Positions 1 through 6,881 of a stretch of 64,000 nt of DNA are shown one piece after another. Both the position numbers and the translations under genes were made by a program. Below the pieces are notes generated by a model. That model did not search any database. It was not told the DNA's origin and worked only from the letters and a program-made list of their open reading frames with translations. This DNA comes from Colwellia sp. 1_MG-2023 (GTDB taxonomy: Bacteria > Pseudomonadota > Gammaproteobacteria > Enterobacterales > Alteromonadaceae), in contig NZ_JAUOPE010000005.1 of assembly GCF_030546755.1 (NCBI RefSeq), positions 218,411 through 282,410 on the forward strand, written 5' to 3'. Within the stretch, counting starts at the first letter, position 1. Every line of letters starts with the position of its first letter.

Positions 1-885
1 ATGTCGTTACTTGATTCTTCTATGCTGATTGTTGGTGAAACAGGTACGGGAAAAGAATTATTAGCCCATGCTTGTCATGCTGCTAGTGATAGAACTGAAA
101 AACCATTTATGACATTAAATTGCGCCTCGTTACCAGATGAAGTGGCTGAAACGGAATTATTCGGTATAGGTTCACCTAATTCTAAAAATAGTAAAAAAGG
201 TTTGTTTGAATTAGCCGATGGCGGCACTATTTTCTTAGACGAAGTAGGGGAGATGTCACCAAAGCTACAGATAAAGCTTTTACGGGTGATACAAAATGGT
301 ATTTTTCGACGTGTTGACGATGAAAATGAAATTACGGTTAATGTGCGAATTATCAGCTCAACTAACCATGATTTATTAACAATGGTGTCACAAGGTGAAT
401 TTAGAGAAGATTTATATTATCGTTTAAATGTTTTGGGGCTTAATATTCCATCATTACGAGAACGTCGCTCTGATATTATTCCTCTTGCTGAGTTTTTTAT
501 CGCTAAATTTTCTCAACGGATAGGTAAATCGAATATTACTATATCGGATGATTGTCGAGATTTTATTGAACATTACCCATGGCCGGGCAATGTTAGGCAA
601 TTAGAAAATGTGTTAATTCGTGCAGTGTCACTAATGGAAGGCAATGTTATTATGACCAATCATTTGCAGTTACCTGCGTATACGCGTGAACATGGTTATT
701 TAGAGCAAGAGTTTGAAGGTACTCTTGATGCCGCTGTTAAAGGCTTTGAAGCTGATCTATTAAGAAAACTATACCCTGCGTACCCAAGTACACGTCAGTT
801 AGCCAAAAAACTGGGGTTAAGTCATACTGCTATAGCCAATAAGCTTCGTGAATATGATATTAATAAAAAAACGGTAAAAATATAA
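1..885 (+). CDS. tyrR: TyrR-type sigma-54-like transcriptional regulator (3' part)
   Basis: This is the C-terminal part of a TyrR-family regulator; the N-terminal ACT and PAS regions lie before the window, so the first ATG is probably internal. The AAA+ domain shows a Walker A motif (GETGTGKE, about residues 12-19), a Walker B region (FLDEVGEM) and a WPGNVRQLEN motif. The usual GAFTGA loop is absent, as in E. coli TyrR, so it is not expected to activate sigma-54. The C-terminus carries a Fis-like helix-turn-helix with SHTAIANKLREY, nearly identical to TyrR. TyrR proteins sense aromatic amino acids. The following maiA fits control of tyrosine and phenylalanine breakdown. Confidence 0.93.
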   Translation: MSLLDSSMLIVGETGTGKELLAHACHAASDRTEKPFMTLNCASLPDEVAETELFGIGSPNSKNSKKGLFELADGGTIFLDEVGEMSPKLQIKLLRVIQNGIFRRVDDENEITVNVRIISSTNHDLLTMVSQGEFREDLYYRLNVLGLNIPSLRERRSDIIPLAEFFIAKFSQRIGKSNITISDDCRDFIEHYPWPGNVRQLENVLIRAVSLMEGNVIMTNHLQLPAYTREHGYLEQEFEGTLDAAVKGFEADLLRKLYPAYPSTRQLAKKLGLSHTAIANKLREYDINKKTVKI

Positions 886-1064
886 CTACGGCCGTGTCGT
901 CATAGGGTTAAATTGCATTTTTTATTCCGTCGCAAGTTGTTTAATTACACTTGAATGTAAAGAATGCCTAACAATTTCAACTAAGATAATTAGTCATGGG
1001 AGATTGGTCTGCTTTTTTTCATGACTTACCATAGTGCAATACATTATTTTTACAGAGTACGGTT

Positions 1065-1703
1065 ATGAAACTATATGGTTATTGGCGATCTTCTGCTGCT
1101 TATCGGGTTCGCATTGCGTTAAATTTAAAAAATATTGAAGTAGAATCTATCCCCGTTCATTTAGTAAAAAATGGTGGAGAACAACATTCTCTAGAATATG
1201 AGAATTTGAATCCTACACATCTTGTGCCGACACTTGTTGATGGTGACCTCGTGTTAAATCAATCCTTAGCTATTATTGAATATTTAGATAATAAGTTTCC
1301 GGTCACACCGTTATATCCAAATAACTACGCAGAGAAGGCTATCGTTCAAGGACTCACATTAGATATCGCTTGCGAGATCCATCCGGTGAATAACTTAAGA
1401 GTCCAGCAATATCTAGTCAATGAATTGAATTGTGATGAACCAGCAAAATTGCAATGGAGCCATTATTGGATGGGAAAAGGTTTTACCGCATTAGAGAAAA
1501 AGCTAGCAAAAACAGCAGGGTTATATTGTTTTGGAGATATAGTTACTATGGCTGATCTGTGTTTAGTTCCTCAAGTGTATAACGCTAATCGTTTTAAACT
1601 TGATATGACTTCATTTCCTCTTATTAATAGCATAGTTGAACGTTGTAACCAGCTTCCCGCTTTTATAAAATCATTACCCGAAAATCAGGCTGATGCTTTA
1701 TAA
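1065..1703 (+). CDS. maiA: maleylacetoacetate isomerase (zeta-class GST)
   Basis: The 212-residue protein has the two-domain glutathione transferase fold of zeta-class enzymes, which convert maleylacetoacetate to fumarylacetoacetate in the homogentisate branch of tyrosine breakdown. The N-terminal thioredoxin-like domain begins with YWRSSAAYRVRIALNLK; many family members have Ser-Ser-Cys or Ser-Thr-Ser there, so the Ala is a small variation. NPTHLVPTLVDGD and the NQSLAIIEYLD motif bind glutathione. The alpha-helical domain contains LYCFGDIVTMADLCLVPQVYNA, a zeta signature. The gene lies 180 bases after tyrR on the same strand. Other homogentisate genes are not in the window. Confidence 0.93.
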   Translation: MKLYGYWRSSAAYRVRIALNLKNIEVESIPVHLVKNGGEQHSLEYENLNPTHLVPTLVDGDLVLNQSLAIIEYLDNKFPVTPLYPNNYAEKAIVQGLTLDIACEIHPVNNLRVQQYLVNELNCDEPAKLQWSHYWMGKGFTALEKKLAKTAGLYCFGDIVTMADLCLVPQVYNANRFKLDMTSFPLINSIVERCNQLPAFIKSLPENQADAL

Positions 1704-1940
1704 GTTTGTATGATGTTAGTATTGATGCAAGTGGTTTAATTTTTATCACTGATAAATTAGCCAAACAGTAGATTTAATATTGTTACATTTAAGTCAGGTT
1801 TTATTGGCTTTATTTGATAAATGTACTTGCATCGTTTCATAAAAAGCGTTGCAATAGTCTCTTCACCTCAACAAAGTTTTATTATTGGTAAATCCATAGG
1901 GTGATGCTTTCGTTTTAAAGTAACTTACATTAAGGTCATT

Positions 1941-2792
1941 ATGGAAAACTCTCAATCTACATCATCTTCGGTTCCATGGGGTATTATTGTTGGAATTACG
2001 ATTGTTATCCTCATCACACTTTGGTTCGTATTATCTGAAGATGAAGTTACGCCTGTAATTCAAGTGCCAGTGGTAGAAGAAGTCGTTGAAGTACCACCTC
2101 CTGCACCTGAAAAGGTTGAACCTGAAGTTATTGAAGAGCCTATTGTTGAAGAAGTGATAGAACAACCGGTAGTAGAGCCAGAATCTCTATTGCCGACACT
2201 TGATGAAAGTGATGCGTGGTTAGAAGAAAAGCTTCCCACGATAACTTGGCGAAAAGAATTACTCAAATTAGTAATAGATGACGATATGATCCGTCGATTT
2301 GTTGTTTTCACGGATAATTTTTCGCAAGGAATATTAGCGTATGAACATAGTCCTTTAATTAAACCAACTACTTCATTTTCTGGTCGTGAAATAAATGAAA
2401 ATGGTGAAATAATTATTAATTGGGATGAAACATCTTCTAGGCGTTTTAGTTTATATGTTGATTTATTACGTTCCGTTGATAGTGAAACTTTAGTCAGTTG
2501 GTATTTCGAATTAAAACCATTAGTCGATGAAGCTTATCAAGAATTAGGTTATCCCGAAGAAAACTTTACTGATATTTTACAAGACGCTATTACTAAAGTA
2601 CTTGATATGGAAATACCTAAAGATCGCATTGAGTTAATTCGTCCTAGTGTGATGTATCAATTTAAAAATGAAGAAATTGAAAGACTCGATGATGCTGAAA
2701 AATTAATGCTGCGTCTCGGGAAAGAAAATTTATTGGTGATCAAGTCTGTTCTACTTGAAATTAGCGAAAAAATCGCTAGAGAAAATAAATAG
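1941..2792 (+). CDS. DUF3014 membrane-anchored protein
   Basis: This 283-residue protein has a short cytoplasmic start, one transmembrane helix (about residues 14-31), a Pro/Glu/Val-rich linker (about 38-80) like that of TonB-type envelope proteins, and then a globular domain of the DUF3014 type (about 85-283, starting LPTLDESDAWLEEKLP). The function of DUF3014 is unknown. The topology suggests a periplasmic domain held away from the inner membrane by the linker. It ends 8 bases before the next acyltransferase gene, so the two are probably cotranscribed, which hints at an envelope role. TAAGG lies upstream of the ATG. Confidence 0.85.
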   Translation: MENSQSTSSSVPWGIIVGITIVILITLWFVLSEDEVTPVIQVPVVEEVVEVPPPAPEKVEPEVIEEPIVEEVIEQPVVEPESLLPTLDESDAWLEEKLPTITWRKELLKLVIDDDMIRRFVVFTDNFSQGILAYEHSPLIKPTTSFSGREINENGEIIINWDETSSRRFSLYVDLLRSVDSETLVSWYFELKPLVDEAYQELGYPEENFTDILQDAITKVLDMEIPKDRIELIRPSVMYQFKNEEIERLDDAEKLMLRLGKENLLVIKSVLLEISEKIARENK

Positions 2793-2800
2793 AGGTTATT

Positions 2801-3382
2801 TTGCTTCCTCAAGTACCTGTTGAAGTTCCACAAACGAACTACCGTTTTGTGAGCATGTTTTCATATAAGTTATTGACTTTATTTGGCTGGAAAATCGTAG
2901 GAGAGCTTCCTCATGAACGTAAGTTTATCCTTGCGGTTGCTCCACATACTTCTAATTGGGACTTTATCGTTTCAGTTTTAGTGATGCTTGCACTGAATTT
3001 AAAGGTCACTTTTATGGGAAAAAAGAGCATTTTTGTTTGGCCATTACGATGGTTTTTATTAAAAATAGGGGGCGTTCCTATTGATAGGCAACACCCACAA
3101 GGAATTGTTGGCCAAATGGTTGAGCTTTTTAATCAAAGCCAAGCAATGATTTTAGGCTTATCTCCTGAAGGTACTCGAAGTAAAACGAAACAATGGAAAA
3201 CAGGTTTCCTAATCATTGCTCAACAAGCAAACATTCCTATCGTACCAATAAGCCTCGACTTTAAGAAAAAAGAAGTAAAAATTCATCACCCTTATTTTGT
3301 CAAAGATAATATCGACAGCGCTTTAACGGAAATTAAAGCAGAATTTATTGATGTTTGTGCAAAAAATCCCCACTTAGTATGA
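2801..3382 (+). CDS. lysophospholipid acyltransferase family protein
   Basis: The 193-residue protein belongs to the PlsC-like acyltransferases, which transfer acyl groups to lysophospholipids or similar glycerol lipids at the inner membrane. The catalytic H-x4-D motif is seen as HTSNWD (about residue 49) and the second motif as PEGTRSK (about residue 127). It is short compared with PlsC (about 245) and resembles the compact YihG/PlsC-like group. The start is TTG at 2801, with AGAGG five bases before it; no ATG fits the N-terminus better. It probably forms an operon with the DUF3014 gene. The substrate is not predictable. Confidence 0.85.
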   Translation: MLPQVPVEVPQTNYRFVSMFSYKLLTLFGWKIVGELPHERKFILAVAPHTSNWDFIVSVLVMLALNLKVTFMGKKSIFVWPLRWFLLKIGGVPIDRQHPQGIVGQMVELFNQSQAMILGLSPEGTRSKTKQWKTGFLIIAQQANIPIVPISLDFKKKEVKIHHPYFVKDNIDSALTEIKAEFIDVCAKNPHLV

Positions 3383-3452
3383 TTTTTACGGGTAGTGCTT
3401 GCATCACCTAACAGTATTAGCGATAATCCTTGCCGCTAAATAGCAGTTCTAT

Positions 3453-3566
3453 GGTGACTTTTTCGGTCCCTTCGCAATGATACTCTGTGAACTCGGCCAG
3501 GTCCGGAAGGAAGCAACCGCAGCAGACGACTCATGTGCCGGAGTGTGGCTGGAGAAGTCGCCACCC
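3453..3566 (+). ncRNA. ffs: 4.5S RNA, signal recognition particle RNA
   Basis: The core contains CCAGGTCCGGAAGGAAGCA and, further on, ATGTGCCGG, which form the conserved Ffh-binding hairpin with its GGAA tetraloop. The outer ends pair: GGTGACTT at 3453-3460 with AAGTCGCC near 3556-3563, giving a rod of about 114 nt, the same length as E. coli 4.5S RNA. It binds Ffh and targets inner-membrane proteins to FtsY. The ends are placed by pairing and are accurate to a few bases. Confidence 0.95.
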
Positions 3567-3852
3567 AATTCAATTAAATCAACGACTTACACATCTTATT
3601 AGCTTTTTGCTACATGAGGTGCTACATGAAAGCGACTAATATCCCTTATCTTCATTGTCGAAATGGTATTTATTCGTATCTTATTAATCTAATATTAAAG
3701 AACGTATTATAAATAATGGTTAACCATGACGCCTTATTTTGCTAGATTATTGTTTTCGATATAAATAATTTGTTATTTAAAGTTCAATTACTAGTTGTCA
3801 GTTTTAATTGGTTTGTTTATATTATTGTACGTTTATCTAATAAGGAAGTTAA

Positions 3853-4554
3853 ATGACCCTCGAATTGGTTGAGCCTACAGAGCAAGAAAAAACGAATAAA
3901 ATTGATATATTTGAACTCCTTCCGGGAAAAATATTGGACATTCAAATAAACCATCCTGTTCAAGTTCGCCTTAAAGTACCTTTAATTGGTTATGAACTCG
4001 GTAATTATATTATTTTAAAATACCCTAATGTACCGAGTGTAACAACGTATAGTGATGTACTTGTTGAAGGCAATGTTGTGGTGGTCAGGTACTTGTTAGA
4101 AGGTGATAAAGGATGCTGTTTTGCTTTTAGAGCAACCATAAGAACAATCACACAAAAGCCGGAAAAGTTTCTAATTTTATCTTATCCAAAAAAAATTGAA
4201 AATAGACAACTACGTCTTCACCAACGCATAACAATGCATCTCCCTGCTGCAATCTCACTGAATGAGCCTAATCAAAGTAACGTAAGAATTAATGGTATTA
4301 TTGGTGATTTATCATTGCAAGGTTGTGGTTTTACCTTTAAAGCGGATAGCGATTCAATAAAAGTTAACGAACGAGATATTTTTGTCTGTGTAGCTCACCA
4401 TAGTAAAGGAGAAATTTTGATCCCTGCGAGAGTTTGTAACAGTAGAAATGAACATGGGAGAGTGAATGTGGGGATTCAATTTAAAGAAGGTGATAAACAA
4501 GTATTATCCTTGCTTGATCACCTATTTATCGATCAAAGTAGTTTACAAAGTTAA
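3853..4554 (+). CDS. PilZ domain protein with YcgR-like N-domain
   Basis: This 233-residue cytoplasmic protein has an N-terminal beta domain (about residues 18-110) like the PilZN/YcgR domain, and a C-terminal PilZ domain (about 115-230). The c-di-GMP contacts are present: R-x3-R as RLHQR and D-x-S-x2-G as DLSLQG. It should therefore be a c-di-GMP receptor of the YcgR type, which usually acts on motility or surface behaviour; the target is not shown by the sequence. The start has a good ribosome site (AAGGAAG). It converges on the ComFB-family gene, and the two stop codons overlap by 4 bases. Confidence 0.88.
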   Translation: MTLELVEPTEQEKTNKIDIFELLPGKILDIQINHPVQVRLKVPLIGYELGNYIILKYPNVPSVTTYSDVLVEGNVVVVRYLLEGDKGCCFAFRATIRTITQKPEKFLILSYPKKIENRQLRLHQRITMHLPAAISLNEPNQSNVRINGIIGDLSLQGCGFTFKADSDSIKVNERDIFVCVAHHSKGEILIPARVCNSRNEHGRVNVGIQFKEGDKQVLSLLDHLFIDQSSLQS

Positions 4555-4814
4555 TTGTTATGCAATTTCATAAACTCTAAAGATTTATTTATTGCTACTT
4601 TTACGTTACTTTCCATTTCAAAGCGCTCAGACGCAGGTAAATAAAAGGCCATATCAACTTCATGTCTAATATATCTGTTAGGTAATTGATTTAAAACTAC
4701 ACAAGTTAAATCTGCAATAAAGTCCGCATCATACTTTTCTTCAAGCTTTAACGCAGCAAAATGTAGAACAACTAATTTTTCATAATAATTATGAATATCA
4801 TCTGAAATTTTCAT
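4551..4814 (-). CDS. ComFB family protein (possible cyclic-dinucleotide receptor)
   Basis: The 87-residue helical protein fits the late competence protein ComFB family (PF10719): the middle DLTCVVLNQLPNRYIRHEVD matches the family core of a helix, a conserved LN-x-LPPRY element and a following polar strand. The family was named from Bacillus competence operons, but members are widespread in Gram-negative bacteria, and some have been reported to bind cyclic dinucleotides. It sits tail to tail with a PilZ gene, another c-di-GMP receptor, with a 4-base overlap. The function here is unknown. The start is the ATG at 4814, preceded on its strand by GAGG. Confidence 0.8.
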   Translation of the reverse strand: MKISDDIHNYYEKLVVLHFAALKLEEKYDADFIADLTCVVLNQLPNRYIRHEVDMAFYLPASERFEMESNVKVAINKSLEFMKLHNN

Positions 4815-4916
4815 GATTAACCTCTTGAGTTACTTTGTATTAAGCCTAATGCTAGATGAAATAAAAAGCTAATGATTTTATTGAGTAAAACCAACTTTTT
4901 TAAAGTTTAAGAAAAC

Positions 4917-5522
4917 TTAACGTTTTTCGCTGACTTCAATTTGTCTTTCAAGTTTGGATATCGCCTGGCGGCACCTGCCTAATCGTTGATGTATAATCAA
5001 TAATTCATCAGATATTTTATCTTTTGCCTTTTGATTTGCTTGAGAAAATTGAATTTGCTTTTGTTCAAGCATGTCTAACAAACGTCGTTCAAATTCATGG
5101 GTTTCTGAGAGCTTTTGATATAAAGTTTGGCTGGGTAGTATTAATGACTGAGCAGCTTGGCGATATTTTTTATCTTTCAGCATTTTTAAATGTTGTTTAG
5201 AGGCGTTATTTTGAGCATCGTTAGCATCAATTGCATTTTTTATTGCCGATATTTGTTGTTCTATTAATGCTAATCGTGCATAAGAAAATTGTACTTTGTT
5301 CGCCTTGATTAATGCGAATAATTCTTTTGATTTATTAATGACTTCATCAACGTAATGGGAAAGCTTATCGCTATTTGTACTAAAGAGAGTTTCAGAGAAA
5401 ATAGGACTATCTTTACGTAGTGAGAATGACTTACTTTTACTGTTAGCCATATCTATATTCACAGCTTGTGCATGTAAGTTAGCTAATATCTCTTGTATTT
5501 TTGTTAATGAAGAGGTTTTCAT
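4917..5522 (-). CDS. priC: primosomal replication protein PriC
   Basis: This 201-residue, highly helical protein carries the PriC signature LYQKLSETHEFERRLLDML (about residues 132-150) and a C-terminal coiled coil with HQRLGRCRQAISKLERQIE. PriC helps reload DnaB on stalled forks that have a leading-strand gap, working with Rep or directly with DnaB and SSB. The length is a little above that of E. coli PriC (175). It lies 10 bases after the end of the TSUP permease gene on the same strand and is probably cotranscribed with it. I am confident of the family, and it is otherwise ordinary. Confidence 0.85.
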   Translation of the reverse strand: MKTSSLTKIQEILANLHAQAVNIDMANSKSKSFSLRKDSPIFSETLFSTNSDKLSHYVDEVINKSKELFALIKANKVQFSYARLALIEQQISAIKNAIDANDAQNNASKQHLKMLKDKKYRQAAQSLILPSQTLYQKLSETHEFERRLLDMLEQKQIQFSQANQKAKDKISDELLIIHQRLGRCRQAISKLERQIEVSEKR

Positions 5523-5532
5523 AGATATAGGC

Positions 5533-6360
5533 CTATTGAAGCCAGGCTTGGTAACCTAAATTACATGACATACCAACCACGACTGTTATAAAAACAGGAC
5601 GTATAAATTTATTACCAAACTTAATGGCCCAATGCGAACCAACCCATGCACCAAGCATGATAAAAATACCCATAGTTACACCAAGTAATAAATTGACATA
5701 TCCTAGATATATAAACGTTAATAAACTAAAAAAGTTACTGACAAAATTTGTCGAACGCGCTAATCCACAACTAAGTAGGATATTTATTTTATAAAGCGCA
5801 CTGGAAGATGAAGTCCAGAAAGCGCCTGTTCCGGGGCCTGCGACACCATCATAAAATCCTAAAATTAATCCTTGAGATGCTTGTTTTGCCTTCAATCCTT
5901 TGGTTTCTTCGGGTAAGCCTTTGTCGTTATAAACGGTCCCTTTTGCGAGTAATGTGTATATAGCAGTAGAGATTATTAGAATAGGTAATGCTTTATCTAA
6001 AAACTCAATTGATAGGTATTTTACCATTATGGTGCCTGCAATTGCGCCAATAGCAGTAAATAGGATGGATGTACGCCAAAATTTTATATCAAAAAGTTTT
6101 TTTCTATAGAATGTTATTGAAGCGGTAAATGAGCCAAACGTGGCAGCAAGTTTATTTGTACCTAATGCTACATGAGGAGGAAGTCCTGCTGTTAGCAATG
6201 TGGGTATCGTCAACATACCGCCACCGCCTGCTATAGCATCAATTAGCCCGGCGAGAAACCCTACGCTACAAAGTGTTATCCATAACTCAAAATTCAATAC
6301 AACATCCATTAAAGGCAATATTTCCAGTCTATGATTATCTAAAAGAATGGAGTTTAGCAT
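5533..6360 (-). CDS. TSUP family transporter (YfcA-like)
   Basis: This polytopic inner-membrane protein of up to 275 residues belongs to the TauE/SafE sulfite exporter-type family (TSUP, formerly DUF81). The signature GFLAGLIDAIAGGGGMLTIP lies near the N-terminus, followed by ALGTNKLAATFGS; a second half-repeat has GFYDGVAGPGTGAFW. This is the YfcA pattern. About eight membrane helices are visible. The substrate is unknown; family members move sulfite, sulfoacetate and other small organosulfur or carboxylate anions. The true start could be the ATG at 6309, which would give 258 residues; neither start has a clear ribosome site. priC follows. Confidence 0.88.
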   Translation of the reverse strand: MLNSILLDNHRLEILPLMDVVLNFELWITLCSVGFLAGLIDAIAGGGGMLTIPTLLTAGLPPHVALGTNKLAATFGSFTASITFYRKKLFDIKFWRTSILFTAIGAIAGTIMVKYLSIEFLDKALPILIISTAIYTLLAKGTVYNDKGLPEETKGLKAKQASQGLILGFYDGVAGPGTGAFWTSSSSALYKINILLSCGLARSTNFVSNFFSLLTFIYLGYVNLLLGVTMGIFIMLGAWVGSHWAIKFGNKFIRPVFITVVVGMSCNLGYQAWLQ

Positions 6361-6784
6361 AATGTTAACTGAACAGAACCTGCTATTTAGGTGTTGTTTT
6401 GCTCTTATTACAATTTAATCAATAGGATTTTTATACAATAATGTCTCTTTATCTTTACGTAAAGGTTATGTTCTCTAATATGTTATTGAAACTTAATGAT
6501 TTAATAATTATCTGTTGGTGACTATTCGAAACGCTTGTTTTTGATCTTCACTTGTGGAGGGTTGTCTTTAACTTATTGATATTAATATTTAATTTTGTTT
6601 TTGATATTTATTTTTACAGTAGTTGAAATTTTATAACCTATAAATTGTAAAGTTTAGGTTTATTTTTAAGTTGTTGAAATATATATATATTGAAAAATTA
6701 ATTTGTATGTGAATTTGTAACTAATGTTACTGAATAGTTACAATTGGTATTGACCATAAATAGAAATTAAGTTTACTATCCATA

Positions 6785-6806
6785 TTGACAGATCAGGTCA
6801 ATGACC
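6785..6806 (+). promoter_or_regulatory. nested inverted repeat, possible operator of the receptor gene
   Basis: TTGAC and GTCAA arms flank a 7-base spacer (6785-6801), and GGTCA-A-TGACC (6796-6806) overlaps it. The first six bases are also a perfect -35 hexamer (TTGACA), with an AT-rich -10-like stretch about 18-20 bases on. A regulator binding here would block the promoter. The regulator is not identified. Confidence 0.4.
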
Positions 6807-6854
6807 AAAATTATAAACAAACAAAGCAATATAGCTTTGATTTTAAACACTAGA

Positions 6855-6868
6855 ATCACGAAAGTGAT
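6855..6868 (+). promoter_or_regulatory. leader hairpin next to the ribosome site of the receptor
   Basis: ATCAC and GTGAT pair around a GAAA loop, and the ribosome site AGGGAG starts two bases later (6871-6876). The stem is only 5 bp, with one possible outer G-C pair after a mismatch, so it may be neutral or may affect mRNA stability and translation. Confidence 0.3.
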
Positions 6869-6881
6869 CCAGGGAGAAAAT

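Larger units (their letters stand above)
6361..6881. other. AT-rich intergenic region before the TonB-dependent receptor
   Basis: No convincing gene is seen in about 520 bases between two divergent genes. It is very AT-rich, including an alternating TA run near 6680. The 3' end holds a nested palindrome (6785-6806) that overlaps a TTGACA-like sequence, and a small hairpin with a GAAA loop (6855-6868) directly before the ribosome site of the receptor. The open frame upstream of 6882 reads through these elements and is probably leader, not coding. Confidence 0.6.

Noticed and set aside
1-885. Missing GAFTGA loop in the AAA+ regulator taken as a damaged sigma-54 activator
   Set aside because: E. 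coli TyrR also lacks it; the rest of the protein matches TyrR, so this is the family norm.
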